Notes under the pieces: model-generated | What the model was told of the DNA's origin: nothing | What the model saw: the letters and a program-made list of their open reading frames with translations, nothing else | The model's database searches: none | Program-made: the position numbers and the translations under genes | Shown here: positions 34,742 to 42,924 of the stretch, piece by piece | How positions within the stretch are numbered: position 1 is the stretch's first letter | How the letters are laid out: each line of letters opens with the position of its first letter | Assembly: GCA_041393965.1 (NCBI GenBank) | Contig: JAWKJB010000003.1 | Location: 372,001 to 436,000 of the forward strand | Source: Acidimicrobiia bacterium | GTDB taxonomy: Bacteria; Actinomycetota; Acidimicrobiia; Spongiisociales; UBA5794 | Direction: 5' to 3' | Length of the DNA stretch: 64,000 bases

Positions 34742-36049
34742 ATGCCAACGGATTTCGATACGATCGTGAACCTCGCCAAGAAGCGCGGTTTCGTGTTCCA
34801 GTCCTCGGAGATCTACGGGGGCCTGAGGAGCGCATACGACTACGGGCCGCTCGGCGTCGAGATGCTCCGCAATGTCAAGAACGAGTGGTGGCGGTCGATG
34901 GTGCAGCTCCGGGACGATGTCGTCGGGCTCGACAGTGCCATCCTTCAGTCGCCTGAGGTGTGGATCGCCTCGGGTCATGCCGATTCGTTTTCGGATCCCC
35001 TCGTCGAATGTAAGGAATGCAACGCCCGCCATCGGCTCGACAAGCTCGACGATCCGAACCAATGCCCGGCCTGTTCCAGCCGCGACAGCTTCACCGAGCC
35101 CAAGGCATTCAACCTCATGTTCGAGACCCACATGGGCCCGGTCGAGTCGCGTGACAACCGGATCTGGCTTCGCCCGGAGACGGCGCAAGGCATCTTCATC
35201 AACTTCCAGAATGTGCGGAGGACCGCGCGGATGAAGCTTCCCTTCGGCATCGCCCAGATCGGTAAGTCCTTCCGCAACGAGATCACCCCTGGCCAGTTCG
35301 TGTTCCGCACAAGGGAATTCGAACAGATGGAGATGGAGTATTTCTGCCACCCGAACGAAGCAGCCGCCACCTTCCAGGATTGGATCGAGACGCGGTACCA
35401 GTGGTACCTCGATCTCGGCATGACCCAAGAGAACCTTCGGCTTCGCGAGCACGATGCGGACGAGCTCGCCCACTACGCGGCCGGAACCTTCGATGTTGAG
35501 TATCGGTTTCCGTGGGGCTGGGACGAACTTGAGGGGATCGCCAACCGAACCGATTTCGACCTCAAGGCCCACATCGAACGATCCGGCGAGGATCTGACCT
35601 ATTTCGATCCTGACACGGAGGAGCGGTTCGTCCCGTTCGTGATCGAACCGGCTGGCGGCGCGACCCGTACGACCTTCGCGTTCCTCATCGACGCGTACAC
35701 AACCGAAGCGGTCAACGGAGAGCAACGAGTGGTGCTCAAGCTCGACCCGAGGCTGTCGCCGGTGAAGGTTGCGGTGCTGCCCCTGTCGAAGAAGCCCGAC
35801 CTTGTCGATACGACCGAGCGGGTTGCTGCGCCGCTTCGGGCGCGGTGGCAGATCGAGGTGGACATCACTCAGAGCATCGGACGGCGATACCGCCGACAAG
35901 ACGAGATCGGGACGCCGTACTGTGTCACCGTCGACTTCGATTCCCTCGATGACGGCCAGGTGACGGTCAGGGATCGCGACACGATGGCGCAGGACCGTAT
36001 CCCGATCGACAACCTCGAGGCATACCTCGCCGACCGGCTCGTCGTCTGA
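34742..36049 (+). CDS. glyS: glycyl-tRNA synthetase, class II homodimeric type
   Basis: 435 aa. It attaches glycine to tRNA-Gly. Motif 2 region FGIAQIGKSFRNEITPGQFVFRTREFEQMEMEYF and the N-terminal SSEIYGGLRSAYDYGPLGVEML identify the alpha2-type enzyme. CNARHRLDKLDDPNQCPACSS supplies a four-cysteine insert. The anticodon-binding domain follows at about residue 340 (PVKVAVLPLSKK). GGAAGGGG precedes the ATG. Confidence 0.96.
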   Translation: MPTDFDTIVNLAKKRGFVFQSSEIYGGLRSAYDYGPLGVEMLRNVKNEWWRSMVQLRDDVVGLDSAILQSPEVWIASGHADSFSDPLVECKECNARHRLDKLDDPNQCPACSSRDSFTEPKAFNLMFETHMGPVESRDNRIWLRPETAQGIFINFQNVRRTARMKLPFGIAQIGKSFRNEITPGQFVFRTREFEQMEMEYFCHPNEAAATFQDWIETRYQWYLDLGMTQENLRLREHDADELAHYAAGTFDVEYRFPWGWDELEGIANRTDFDLKAHIERSGEDLTYFDPDTEERFVPFVIEPAGGATRTTFAFLIDAYTTEAVNGEQRVVLKLDPRLSPVKVAVLPLSKKPDLVDTTERVAAPLRARWQIEVDITQSIGRRYRRQDEIGTPYCVTVDFDSLDDGQVTVRDRDTMAQDRIPIDNLEAYLADRLVV

Positions 36050-36105
36050 CCCGACCCGTGGCGGACTTGCGGCATCGTCGCTGAACCGGGCTCGCGGCAA
36101 TCCGG

Positions 36106-36111
36106 TATCTT
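36106..36111 (+). promoter_or_regulatory. -10 box (TATCTT) of dnaG-rpoD, leaderless
   Basis: GG-TATCTT ends 6 nt before the dnaG ATG at 36118, with no Shine-Dalgarno site in the gap. Confidence 0.6.
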
Positions 36112-36117
36112 CGTCCC

Positions 36118-37887
36118 ATGGCGTATTCACGCGACGACATCGACCTCGTGAGAGACAAGACCGACCTGGTCGAGCTTGCCGCAGAGGTCACCAAGGTGAA
36201 GCGGTCGGGACGCTCGACGATGGCGGTGTGCCCCTTCCACTCGGAGAAGACGCCGTCCATGTCGATCGACGGGGCACGAGGCCTCTATCACTGTTTCGGA
36301 TGCGGCAAGTCGGGCGATGTGTACCGATGGGTGCAAGAGACCCAAGGAGTCGACTTCACCGGCGCTGTCGAGTTCCTCGCACGACGGGCAGGCGTGACGC
36401 TCACCGTCGATCCGCAGGCCGCACGACGGCGGAGCCGCCGCGAACGCCTCGTTGAGGCGATGACCCATGCGGTGACATGGTACGCCGAGCGCCTCAAGTC
36501 GGCCTCGGACGCTGGCGGCGCAAGGAGCTATCTGAGGGGCCGAGGCTATGACGCACCGGTCGTGGAAGAGTTCGCGCTCGGTTACGCGCCGGACGAGTGG
36601 AGCGCCCTTGTCGAGCATCTGCGCGACCGAGGCGTCAGGGACGATGTGATGACGACCGCCGGTCTCGCGACGAGGTCGAGCCGCGGGGGCCTCATCGATC
36701 GTTTCCGGGGACGCATCATGTTCCCGATCCACGACTTGCGCGGCGACCCTGTGGGTTTCGGGGCGAGGATCCTCGACGGGGACGGTCCGAAGTATCTCAA
36801 CAGCGCCGAGTCGCCCATCTACCACAAGTCCCGACTCCTTTACGGTCTGCATCGGGCGAAGTCCGACATCGTCCGACGCGGCGAATCGGTTGTTGTTGAG
36901 GGTTACACGGATGTGATCGCGATGCACATGGCGGGCCTTCCGATCGCCGTTGCGACATGCGGCACCGCCCTCGTCGAGGGTCACCTTGACCTGCTTCGGC
37001 GGTTCTCGGAGCGTGTGGTGCTTGCTTTCGACGCCGACGAGGCGGGCGTCGGTGCGGCACTGCGCGGGTTCGAACGGTCGGTCCCCGGTGACCTCGACCT
37101 TCGGGTGGCGATGCTTCCGGAGGGGAAGGACCCCGCAGATGTTGTCGCAAGCGGCCGGATCGGCGAGCTCGACGAAGCCATCACGACCTCGACACCGCTG
37201 TTGCTGTTCCGGATCGACACGGAGCTCAACAAGCACGAGCTGAACGAGCCGGAGGCCCGGTCGCGTGCCGTGCGTGCCGTGGCAGCTGTCATCGCGCTGC
37301 ATCCGGATCCTGTCGCACGCCACGAGTATGCGGTCCATGTCAGCCGCCGTACCGGTGTCGATGTCAAGTTCATCGAACAGGCGTTGCGTGATGTCCGAGG
37401 GTCACGACCGGGAGCCCCGCAGGAGGCTCCCGCGTCGGCAGCATCCGAGGAACACCCCACGGCCACCTACCCGACCGAGTTGGAGCTCCTGCGTTCACTT
37501 CTTGCCAACGATGAACGCCTTGCCGGTGTCGAGGTCACGGCCGACCTGTTCGCGAACCGTTCCACGGTCGCGGCGTATGCGGTGGTTGCGCCGCTGGTCG
37601 CCGAGCTCGCCCCGGGGCAGGCACCCGATCTCGGGAGCGCGATCGGGAGCGACGAGTCCGCGGTCGGTGAGTTGCTTCGCAAGCTCGCCTTCGACGAAAC
37701 GCCGTTGGCGGATCCCGCCGAACTGGTCGCGTGGCTGACGGTGAACCGCATCGAGGGGGAGATCGCACAGATCGAGGCATCGCTCCAGACGGCGAACGAA
37801 CACGCCGATGAACAGAAGTCTTCGGAACTGTGGGCTCGCTTGATAGCGTTACAACAACGCCGCAGGGATCTCAGGAGCGCGGATTGA
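36118..37887 (+). CDS. dnaG: DNA primase
   Basis: 589 aa. The CHC2 zinc finger is in VCPFHSEKTPSMSI...YHCFGCGKSGD (about residues 38-66). The core has GFGARIL, KYLNSAESPIYHKSRLLYGL and the TOPRIM segment VVVEGYTDVIAMHMAGL followed by VLAFDADEAGVGAALRG. The C-terminal helicase-binding part is less conserved. It makes RNA primers for replication. The rpoD start overlaps the stop. Confidence 0.95.
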   Translation: MAYSRDDIDLVRDKTDLVELAAEVTKVKRSGRSTMAVCPFHSEKTPSMSIDGARGLYHCFGCGKSGDVYRWVQETQGVDFTGAVEFLARRAGVTLTVDPQAARRRSRRERLVEAMTHAVTWYAERLKSASDAGGARSYLRGRGYDAPVVEEFALGYAPDEWSALVEHLRDRGVRDDVMTTAGLATRSSRGGLIDRFRGRIMFPIHDLRGDPVGFGARILDGDGPKYLNSAESPIYHKSRLLYGLHRAKSDIVRRGESVVVEGYTDVIAMHMAGLPIAVATCGTALVEGHLDLLRRFSERVVLAFDADEAGVGAALRGFERSVPGDLDLRVAMLPEGKDPADVVASGRIGELDEAITTSTPLLLFRIDTELNKHELNEPEARSRAVRAVAAVIALHPDPVARHEYAVHVSRRTGVDVKFIEQALRDVRGSRPGAPQEAPASAASEEHPTATYPTELELLRSLLANDERLAGVEVTADLFANRSTVAAYAVVAPLVAELAPGQAPDLGSAIGSDESAVGELLRKLAFDETPLADPAELVAWLTVNRIEGEIAQIEASLQTANEHADEQKSSELWARLIALQQRRRDLRSAD

Positions 37888-39017
37888 CCGACAGGGACAT
37901 CATCGACACATTGACCGTGCGTGGCAGACAGCGCGGGTTTCTGCTCGTGGGGGAGGTCCAGCAGGAGCTCGAGGACGCCAAGGCTCCGGCTGAGGCGTTC
38001 GACGCCACGGTGCTGACACTGCGGGAGCGCAACATCGATGTGCGTGACTCGTCAGAGGACGCCTTGTCGGACACAGCGATGTCGGGAGACGAACTCGTGC
38101 ATGTCTCCGATCCGGTCCGCATGTATCTCCAGGAGATCGGCCGGTTTCCGCTCCTCGACGCCCAGCAGGAGGTCGAGCTCGCCATGCAGATCGAAGCAGG
38201 CGAGCGGGCCGAGCAGCAGTTCGCATCCGGGGTTCCGCTCGACCCCGGAGCCAGAATCCTGCTGCAACGCCAGATCCGCAACGGGGAGCGGTCGAAGGCA
38301 CGGCTGACCGAATCGAATCTGCGCCTCGTCGTGTCGATCGCAAAGAAGTATGTGGGTCGGGGCCTGAGTCTCCTCGACCTGATCCAGGAGGGGAACCTCG
38401 GGCTGATCCGTGCCGTCGAGAAGTTCGACTACCGGAAGGGTTTCAAGTTCTCGACCTATGCGACCTGGTGGATCCGTCAGGCGGTCACGCGGGCGCTCGC
38501 CGACCAGGCCCGCACGATCCGTGTGCCGGTGCACATGGTCGAGACCATCAACAAGCTCGCGACCGTCTCGCGACTCCTCAGCCAAGAACTCGGACGCGAG
38601 CCGACGATCGAGGAGATTGCGGTCGAGCTCGACATCGAATCGGGGAAGGTGACCGAACTCCGCCGTATCGCGCAGGATCCTGTCTCGCTTGAGACTCCCA
38701 TCGGCGAGGACGATGACGGCACGATCGCCGACATCGTGCCGGATCTTGATGCGGATGTCCCGGTCGAGGCCGCGGCGTTCAAGCTCCTCCAGGGGTACCT
38801 CGGTCTGGCACTCGAGTCGCTCAACGAGCGTGAGCGGCAGGTCTTGGTCATGCGGTTCGGTCTCGATGATGGAAGCGTCAGGACCCTCGAGCAGGTCGGA
38901 AACCACTTTGATGTGACGAGGGAGCGAATCCGCCAGATCGAGACGAAGGCACTTGCGAAGCTGCGACAGCCCGCAAAGGGAAGGGAACTGAGCGACTACC
39001 TTGAGGATTCGCTCTGA
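37884..39017 (+). CDS. rpoD: principal RNA polymerase sigma factor (sigma-70/SigA)
   Basis: 377 aa from TTG (ATTGA overlap with dnaG), with AGGAG 6 nt upstream. Region 1.1 is short. Region 1.2 is DPVRMYLQEIGRFPLL. Region 2 has GNLGLIRAVEKFDYRKGFKFS and TYATWWIRQAVTRALADQ. Region 3 follows from IRVPVHMVETINKL. Region 4 ends with VGNHFDVTRERIRQIETKAL. A full-length housekeeping sigma is consistent with the TTGACA/TANNNT promoters in the window. Overlapping placement after primase recalls the dnaG-rpoD operon of distant phyla. Confidence 0.95.
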   Translation: MTDRDIIDTLTVRGRQRGFLLVGEVQQELEDAKAPAEAFDATVLTLRERNIDVRDSSEDALSDTAMSGDELVHVSDPVRMYLQEIGRFPLLDAQQEVELAMQIEAGERAEQQFASGVPLDPGARILLQRQIRNGERSKARLTESNLRLVVSIAKKYVGRGLSLLDLIQEGNLGLIRAVEKFDYRKGFKFSTYATWWIRQAVTRALADQARTIRVPVHMVETINKLATVSRLLSQELGREPTIEEIAVELDIESGKVTELRRIAQDPVSLETPIGEDDDGTIADIVPDLDADVPVEAAAFKLLQGYLGLALESLNERERQVLVMRFGLDDGSVRTLEQVGNHFDVTRERIRQIETKALAKLRQPAKGRELSDYLEDSL

Positions 39018-39259
39018 TCCTGCGGGGCCGCCGAGGCTTTGGCTCTGATCGTCTCAGCTGCGTTGACGAGCCCGTTCCCGGCGACTCCTCTCGGCGTACG
39101 CGTGCGACGCTCCGCGGCTCGCGTCGCCTTTCCAACCGATTCGCTGGAACGAACACGATCGAAGGCCGCCATGATCTGTTCGTAGCGTCGACGGCCTGCC
39201 TTGGCGCCAAGGACATACCCAACGGCGAACCCGACGATGACTCCCGTCCTGAACCTCAT
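38996..39259 (-). CDS. small YtxH-like membrane-anchored protein
   Basis: 87 aa. A short hydrophobic glycine-rich segment (RTGVIVGFAVGYVLGAKAGRRRYEQI) at the N-terminus is followed by a basic and alanine-rich tail. This resembles YtxH-like proteins. The 3' end overlaps the rpoD 3' end by 22 nt on the other strand. Function is unknown. Confidence 0.6.
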   Translation of the reverse strand: MRFRTGVIVGFAVGYVLGAKAGRRRYEQIMAAFDRVRSSESVGKATRAAERRTRTPRGVAGNGLVNAAETIRAKASAAPQDQSESSR

Positions 39260-39323
39260 GCTGGATTGTCCCACACGGGTCGTGCCTGCGTGTCGCTGCG
39301 ACCAGATTGGAGGGGCCGTTTGG

Positions 39324-39329
39324 TATCCT
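39324..39329 (+). promoter_or_regulatory. -10 box (TATCCT) of the tRNA-Asn gene
   Basis: GG-TATCCT lies 28 nt before the mature 5' end of the tRNA. Confidence 0.5.
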
Positions 39330-39357
39330 CAGCGCCGTTCACCGACCGGTGGATCGT

Positions 39358-39430
39358 TCCGGGGTAGCTCAGTTGGCAGAGCAGCGGACTGTTAATCCGT
39401 TTGTCGTGGGTTCAAGTCCCACCCCCGGAG
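39358..39430 (+). tRNA. tRNA-Asn (anticodon GTT)
   Basis: 73 nt without encoded CCA. The acceptor stem TCCGGGG pairs with CCCCGGA, with G as discriminator. The D arm contains AGCTCAGTTGGCAGAGC. The anticodon loop is CTGTTAA with GTT read as asparagine. The T arm GTGGG-TTCAAGT-CCCAC is perfect. Confidence 0.96.
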
Positions 39431-39458
39431 CCGCGGATCTCGACCGCAAGGGTTTTCG

Positions 39459-39480
39459 CCAAGTCCCACCCCCGGAACCG
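39459..39480 (+). repeat. partial copy of the tRNA-Asn 3' end
   Basis: CAAGTCCCACCCCCGGA plus flanks repeats the tRNA 3' end at 39412-39433 with 20 of 22 matches. It lies 47 nt downstream of the first copy. It may be a remnant of an attachment site. Confidence 0.7.
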
Positions 39481-39732
39481 CAACGAGACCCCTGTTGACC
39501 AGGCAGTAATCGGCCGACGCAGCCGACGCAAGCCGGAGGGGTCTGGGCCCGCCGAATGCAGATCTTGCCCGCTCACCATAACGGTGAACAGCCCTGCGGC
39601 ATTGGGCACACCTGTCCGTCGAGGGGCTTGCCGGTTGCCGGGATATCTGACGGAGCCATGGGCTGTTGGGGCGCACCCGATCACCCAGTATGTGCGTTAT
39701 CACCCCGGAGCACGAACCACGCATTTCGGCAC
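39481..39732. other. intergenic inside the tRNA-flanked islet
   Basis: No gene, RNA or strong repeat recognised between the partial tRNA copy and the vapC stop. Confidence 0.5.
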
Positions 39733-40077
39733 TCACAGGTCTCTCATACGGAGGCTCCGCACCGGCTCAAAGCCAGATCGATTCCGGGTGGCCAAACCCA
39801 GACGGTGTTCGATTGCGGTTGCAGCGATGAGGGCGTCGGGGAGACGGATGCCGCTCTCTCGTCGGATCCGCCCGGCGCGTTCGGCTACCGCGCGATCGAC
39901 CGGGATCTCCCGGAACGGTGCAAGAAGTGTGCTGACCAGATTGGAGGCGGTGTTGCCAGCGTAGAGCTCAGCTCGGGTGATGACCGAGTAGTGGAGCCGG
40001 TGACGGCCGGGAGCAAGCTGGTGAGCGCCTCGGAGGTGGTCGATGAAGATGTCGGTGTCGACGAGGATGTCAGCCAC
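39733..40077 (-). CDS. vapC: VapC-type PIN-domain toxin
   Basis: 114 aa from a GTG that overlaps the vapB end by 8 nt. PIN signatures: ILVDTDIFIDHLRG (first acidic pair), VITRAELYAGN (conserved glutamate) and SGIRLPDALIAATAIEHRLGLATRN (third acidic site, then the final N/D region). It would cut RNA when not bound by VapB. An upstream in-frame start at 40143 would read through vapB and is not supported. The pair is the only cargo of the islet. Confidence 0.85.
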   Translation of the reverse strand: MADILVDTDIFIDHLRGAHQLAPGRHRLHYSVITRAELYAGNTASNLVSTLLAPFREIPVDRAVAERAGRIRRESGIRLPDALIAATAIEHRLGLATRNRSGFEPVRSLRMRDL

Positions 40078-40291
40078 GATCCCATTCGTTCCGGCTCGGC
40101 ACGGCGGCGTCTGGTACCGCCCCGAATGTGGCAGCCAGCGCAAGCTTGGGATCGGGTGTCTTGTCTTCGAGGTATGAGTTGACGGCGCGCCGAATGATCT
40201 CCGTCATGGTCACGCCATCGGCCTCGGCGAGGGCGTCGATGCGTTGGCGCTGCTTTTCGGTGAGGTATACCTGGGTACGAGTTGCTGACAT
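40070..40291 (-). CDS. vapB: VapB-type ribbon-helix-helix antitoxin
   Basis: 73 aa. TRTQVYLTEKQRQRIDALAEADGVTMTEIIRRAVNSYL (as two segments) is a ribbon-helix-helix DNA-binding domain. The tail ending in NEWDRG would contact VapC. The start ATG overlaps a direct repeat described separately. The 8-nt overlap with vapC indicates coupled translation. Confidence 0.83.
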   Translation of the reverse strand: MSATRTQVYLTEKQRQRIDALAEADGVTMTEIIRRAVNSYLEDKTPDPKLALAATFGAVPDAAVPSRNEWDRG

Positions 40292-40310
40292 ACAGCACAT
40301 ATACAGCACC
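40291..40310. promoter_or_regulatory. direct repeat ATACAGCAC, candidate VapB operator
   Basis: ATACAGCAC occurs at 40291-40299 and 40302-40310, 11 nt apart, that is, on the same face of the helix. It lies at the vapB start codon, where autoregulation by an RHH antitoxin is expected. Confidence 0.4.
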
Positions 40311-40360
40311 ATTCCGTCCAGATCAAGTGTTCCCGAGCGGGAGCGTCCGCATCACTGAAC

Positions 40361-40412
40361 AGCGTGGACTGTTCATCCGTTTGTCATGGGTCAAGTCCCA
40401 TCCCTGAAGCCG
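40361..40412 (+). repeat. degenerate copy of the 3' two-thirds of tRNA-Asn
   Basis: From GGACTGTTCATCCGTTTGT to TCAAGTCCCATCCCTGAAGCC this follows the tRNA at 39381-39433, with several substitutions and one missing T in the T loop. The anticodon region is changed and the acceptor pairing is lost, so it is not a functional tRNA. With the true tRNA it flanks the vapBC islet in direct orientation. Confidence 0.8.
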
Positions 40413-40542
40413 CCAAATGCCCTGAGCCGCGGTTTCCTGAAGCGGTTCCGGAAACTCCGACCCTCTCTCTGTGAGCGAGAATTCATCGGCCCGGGACTCG
40501 GATCCTCGCTCGGGCGCCGATCCGCCGAAAGACCACAGGCAA

Positions 40543-42408
40543 TCAGCCGGATCCAGGGACCACCTTGGAGACCGTGCCGCTGATGGACACCACATAGACC
40601 TCGCCGGCGCCGTCGACACCGAATCCGGAGATGTTGCCGACATCGCCGAACGCTGCCGACCAGTCGCGGTGATCGGTGGCGGTAGAACCGAGGAGTCGGA
40701 AGGATCGGACCCACCCGTCGAAGAAGTCCGCATAGAAGAAGGTACCGCTCAGGTTCGGGATCGCCGAACCGCGGTACACCGGCCCCGCGACCACCGACAC
40801 CGGGCCGGAACTGTGGTTCGGATACCACACCACCGGTGCGGTGAGCCCGGCCTTTGAACAGCCCGATGGTGGATTGAAGCATTCGGGCCCTTCGACGATG
40901 TTCCAGCCGTAGTTGATCCCCGCCACACTGGCCTTGCCGACGGAGATCTCCTCCCACGAGTTGTATCCGACATCCCCGATGTACAGATCGCCGGTCGCCG
41001 GATCGATCGATGATCGGTATGGGTTCCGAAGTCCGTTCGCCCACACTTCCCGAGCACCGTTGGTGCCGTTGTAGGGGTTCCCTGCGGGGATCGCATACGG
41101 GACGCCGCCGTCGACATCGATGCGGACCACCGAACCGAGCAGGGTGTGCGGGTTCTGGGCGTTGCCGTCCGGGTCGCCTTGCTTGCCGCCGTCGCCGAAT
41201 GGGATGTACAGGTTGCCGTCGGTACCGAACGCGATCGATCCGGCGTCGTGGTTGCACCGCGGTTGGTCGACGGTCAGGATCGTCCTGACGGGGCTCGTGT
41301 CGGCGGCATCGGAGGCCGGGTTTGCGTGGTACTCGACGATCCGGCTCTGGAGCGAGCTTCCGAGGGGGGCCGTGTAGTGGACGAAGAAGCGTCCGTTCGT
41401 GTCAAAGGAAGGATGGAAAGCGAGGCCGAGGAGGCCACCCTCGCCACACATCGAGACGCCGGCGACGGTGAGGAACGGCATTGCCTTCACCGTCCCGTTC
41501 TCGACGACCTTGATCACACCGGAGCGTTCGGCAACGAACAGCCGGTCGTCACCTGCAGGGGCCGTGGCGAGCATCGGAGCGGTGAACCCGGATGCGTAGG
41601 GCTCGAGTGCGAGGTCGGGGATCGCGGGGATGTCTCCCCAGGTGCCCGCCACCGGAAGCATGGATCCCGAGCCGTACGGAAACGACTCGTCTGCGTTGCC
41701 TTGGGAGTTCGTGTACTTGAGATAGACCGTCGAGTTCGACGGCCGGAACACGCCGGGTGTGTCGATGCCGGCCCCGGTCCAGCCCCCGGCGACGAACCGA
41801 TCGCCAGGGTTTCCGAAGTAGAACTCATAGTCGGCGACCCCCTGAGTGTGCGAGTTGCGGAAATACAGATAACCAGTCGACTGCCGGTAGAGGCCAACGG
41901 TGTCAATCCCGTCGCCGTTGAAATCTCCGGTGAACGGAACATCGCCGGGGATTCCGAAGTAGTAGGCGACCTCTGCGGCGCCGAGCCCTTCATCGCCATC
42001 CCCGATGCTGTTGATGATGTACACGCGGCCCTCCGACGGCCGGTACACCGATACCGTGTCACAGCCATCGCCGTCGAAGTCCCCTGCGATGGGAATGTCC
42101 CCCGGGTTACCGAAGAAGAACGAGATAATGGCGATGCCTTGGGTGTTGGCGTTCCGTAGGTACCCATACCCATCGGACTGTCGATACAGGCCGGGCGTGT
42201 CGATGCCGTCGCAGTCCCAGTCGCCCGCAAACGGCGTGTCGGCAGGATTCCCGTAGTAGAACGAGTGGGTGTGCCCCGCGTCGTTGCGGAGGTTCCAAAT
42301 CCCGGTCGCCGGGTCAACGAGCCCCACGGTGTCGTCGGCGACCGCCACGGCTGCGGTCCCCGTCACGATCGTCATCAACATCGCTGTGGCGGTTGCGAGC
42401 CTTCGCAT
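40543..42408 (-). CDS. secreted PQQ-type glucose/sorbosone dehydrogenase-like protein with N-terminal FG-GAP-like repeats
   Basis: 621 aa. A signal peptide (about residues 1-26, LATATAMLMTIVTGTAAVAVA) is followed by five repeats of about 46 residues, each with PxAGDxDGDGxDTxGxYRxS and FYFGxPGD patterns. These resemble FG-GAP/VCBS calcium-binding repeats. From about residue 260 a glucose/sorbosone dehydrogenase beta-propeller follows: GLLGLAFHPSFDTNGRFFVHYTA, GNLYIPFGDGGKQGD, GLRNPYRSSIDPATGDLYIGDVG and GINYGWNIVEGPECF. GGGAGAGAAC precedes the chosen ATG. Sugar oxidation is plausible but the substrate is unknown. It stands alone. Confidence 0.8.
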   Translation of the reverse strand: MRRLATATAMLMTIVTGTAAVAVADDTVGLVDPATGIWNLRNDAGHTHSFYYGNPADTPFAGDWDCDGIDTPGLYRQSDGYGYLRNANTQGIAIISFFFGNPGDIPIAGDFDGDGCDTVSVYRPSEGRVYIINSIGDGDEGLGAAEVAYYFGIPGDVPFTGDFNGDGIDTVGLYRQSTGYLYFRNSHTQGVADYEFYFGNPGDRFVAGGWTGAGIDTPGVFRPSNSTVYLKYTNSQGNADESFPYGSGSMLPVAGTWGDIPAIPDLALEPYASGFTAPMLATAPAGDDRLFVAERSGVIKVVENGTVKAMPFLTVAGVSMCGEGGLLGLAFHPSFDTNGRFFVHYTAPLGSSLQSRIVEYHANPASDAADTSPVRTILTVDQPRCNHDAGSIAFGTDGNLYIPFGDGGKQGDPDGNAQNPHTLLGSVVRIDVDGGVPYAIPAGNPYNGTNGAREVWANGLRNPYRSSIDPATGDLYIGDVGYNSWEEISVGKASVAGINYGWNIVEGPECFNPPSGCSKAGLTAPVVWYPNHSSGPVSVVAGPVYRGSAIPNLSGTFFYADFFDGWVRSFRLLGSTATDHRDWSAAFGDVGNISGFGVDGAGEVYVVSISGTVSKVVPGSG

Positions 42409-42457
42409 GTTCTCTCCCAGACCTGCCGACGCTGTGTCCCATCCGACACTAACCGTC

Positions 42458-42497
42458 AACACCCACGCATTGTGCTGTTAAGCTCACTGTGGGTGTT
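42458..42497. promoter_or_regulatory. inverted repeat AACACCCAC/GTGGGTGTT in a divergent promoter region
   Basis: AACACCCAC (42458-42466) and GTGGGTGTT (42489-42497) are perfect 9-bp arms around 22 nt that contain a possible -10 box TAAGCT (42479-42484). The region lies between the divergent sugar-dehydrogenase-like gene and the small secreted protein gene, so it may bind a shared regulator. Confidence 0.4.
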
Positions 42498-42528
42498 CGC
42501 CCCGTACGGGCGGACGGAAGGGAGCGAC

Positions 42529-42813
42529 ATGAGGAAGCTAGCAATCGTCAGCGCCTTGGTGCTTGCGTTGATGGCCATCGCCGGGCCGGCGGCGGCGAAG
42601 GCCGACAAGACTTGGGTGTGCCACCACACCCATTCGGAGACCAACCCCATCATTTTGGTTCATGTGAGCAACGGATGGGACAAGGGACACGGGAATCAGA
42701 AGGTCTCGAAGCATCAGACCGATGATCAGGAGGTCGACGGCTACGACGGCAAGGCGGGACCTGCGGCCAAGCGCGGCTTCTCCGAGGACTGCCAGGTGCA
42801 ACAGCCAACCTGA
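42529..42813 (+). CDS. small secreted protein with CHxTxSxTNP motif
   Basis: 94 aa. A signal peptide (about residues 1-24, LAIVSALVLALMAIAGPAAAKA) is followed by WVCHHTHSETNPIILVHVSNGWDKGHG. This is like the CH(R/H)TGSxTNPYxxIxVSxxAxxxGH motif seen in short exported actinobacterial proteins. A second cysteine (EDC) lies near the end. GGAAGGGAG precedes the ATG. The function of this family is not known to me. It is followed by a hairpin that probably ends transcription. Confidence 0.65.
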   Translation: MRKLAIVSALVLALMAIAGPAAAKADKTWVCHHTHSETNPIILVHVSNGWDKGHGNQKVSKHQTDDQEVDGYDGKAGPAAKRGFSEDCQVQQPT

Positions 42814-42837
42814 GCAACGAACCGAGTGAACTGATGT

Positions 42838-42861
42838 GGGGCGGCCGTTTCCGGCCGCTCC
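42838..42861 (+). terminator. GC-rich hairpin after the small secreted protein gene
   Basis: GCGGCCG (42841-42847), loop TTTC, CGGCCGC (42852-42858), with three further pairs at the base. There is no T-tract, as is usual in GC-rich actinobacteria. Confidence 0.5.
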
Positions 42862-42924
42862 GCATCGCGTCGGTGCCCTGAGTCCATTCGGGGTGCTCCG
42901 GCCGACCGGTAGACTCGGTGGGAG

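Noticed and set aside
40361..40412. A second tRNA gene
   Set aside because: The 5' half is missing and the acceptor and T-loop pairings are broken, so it is recorded as a repeat only.
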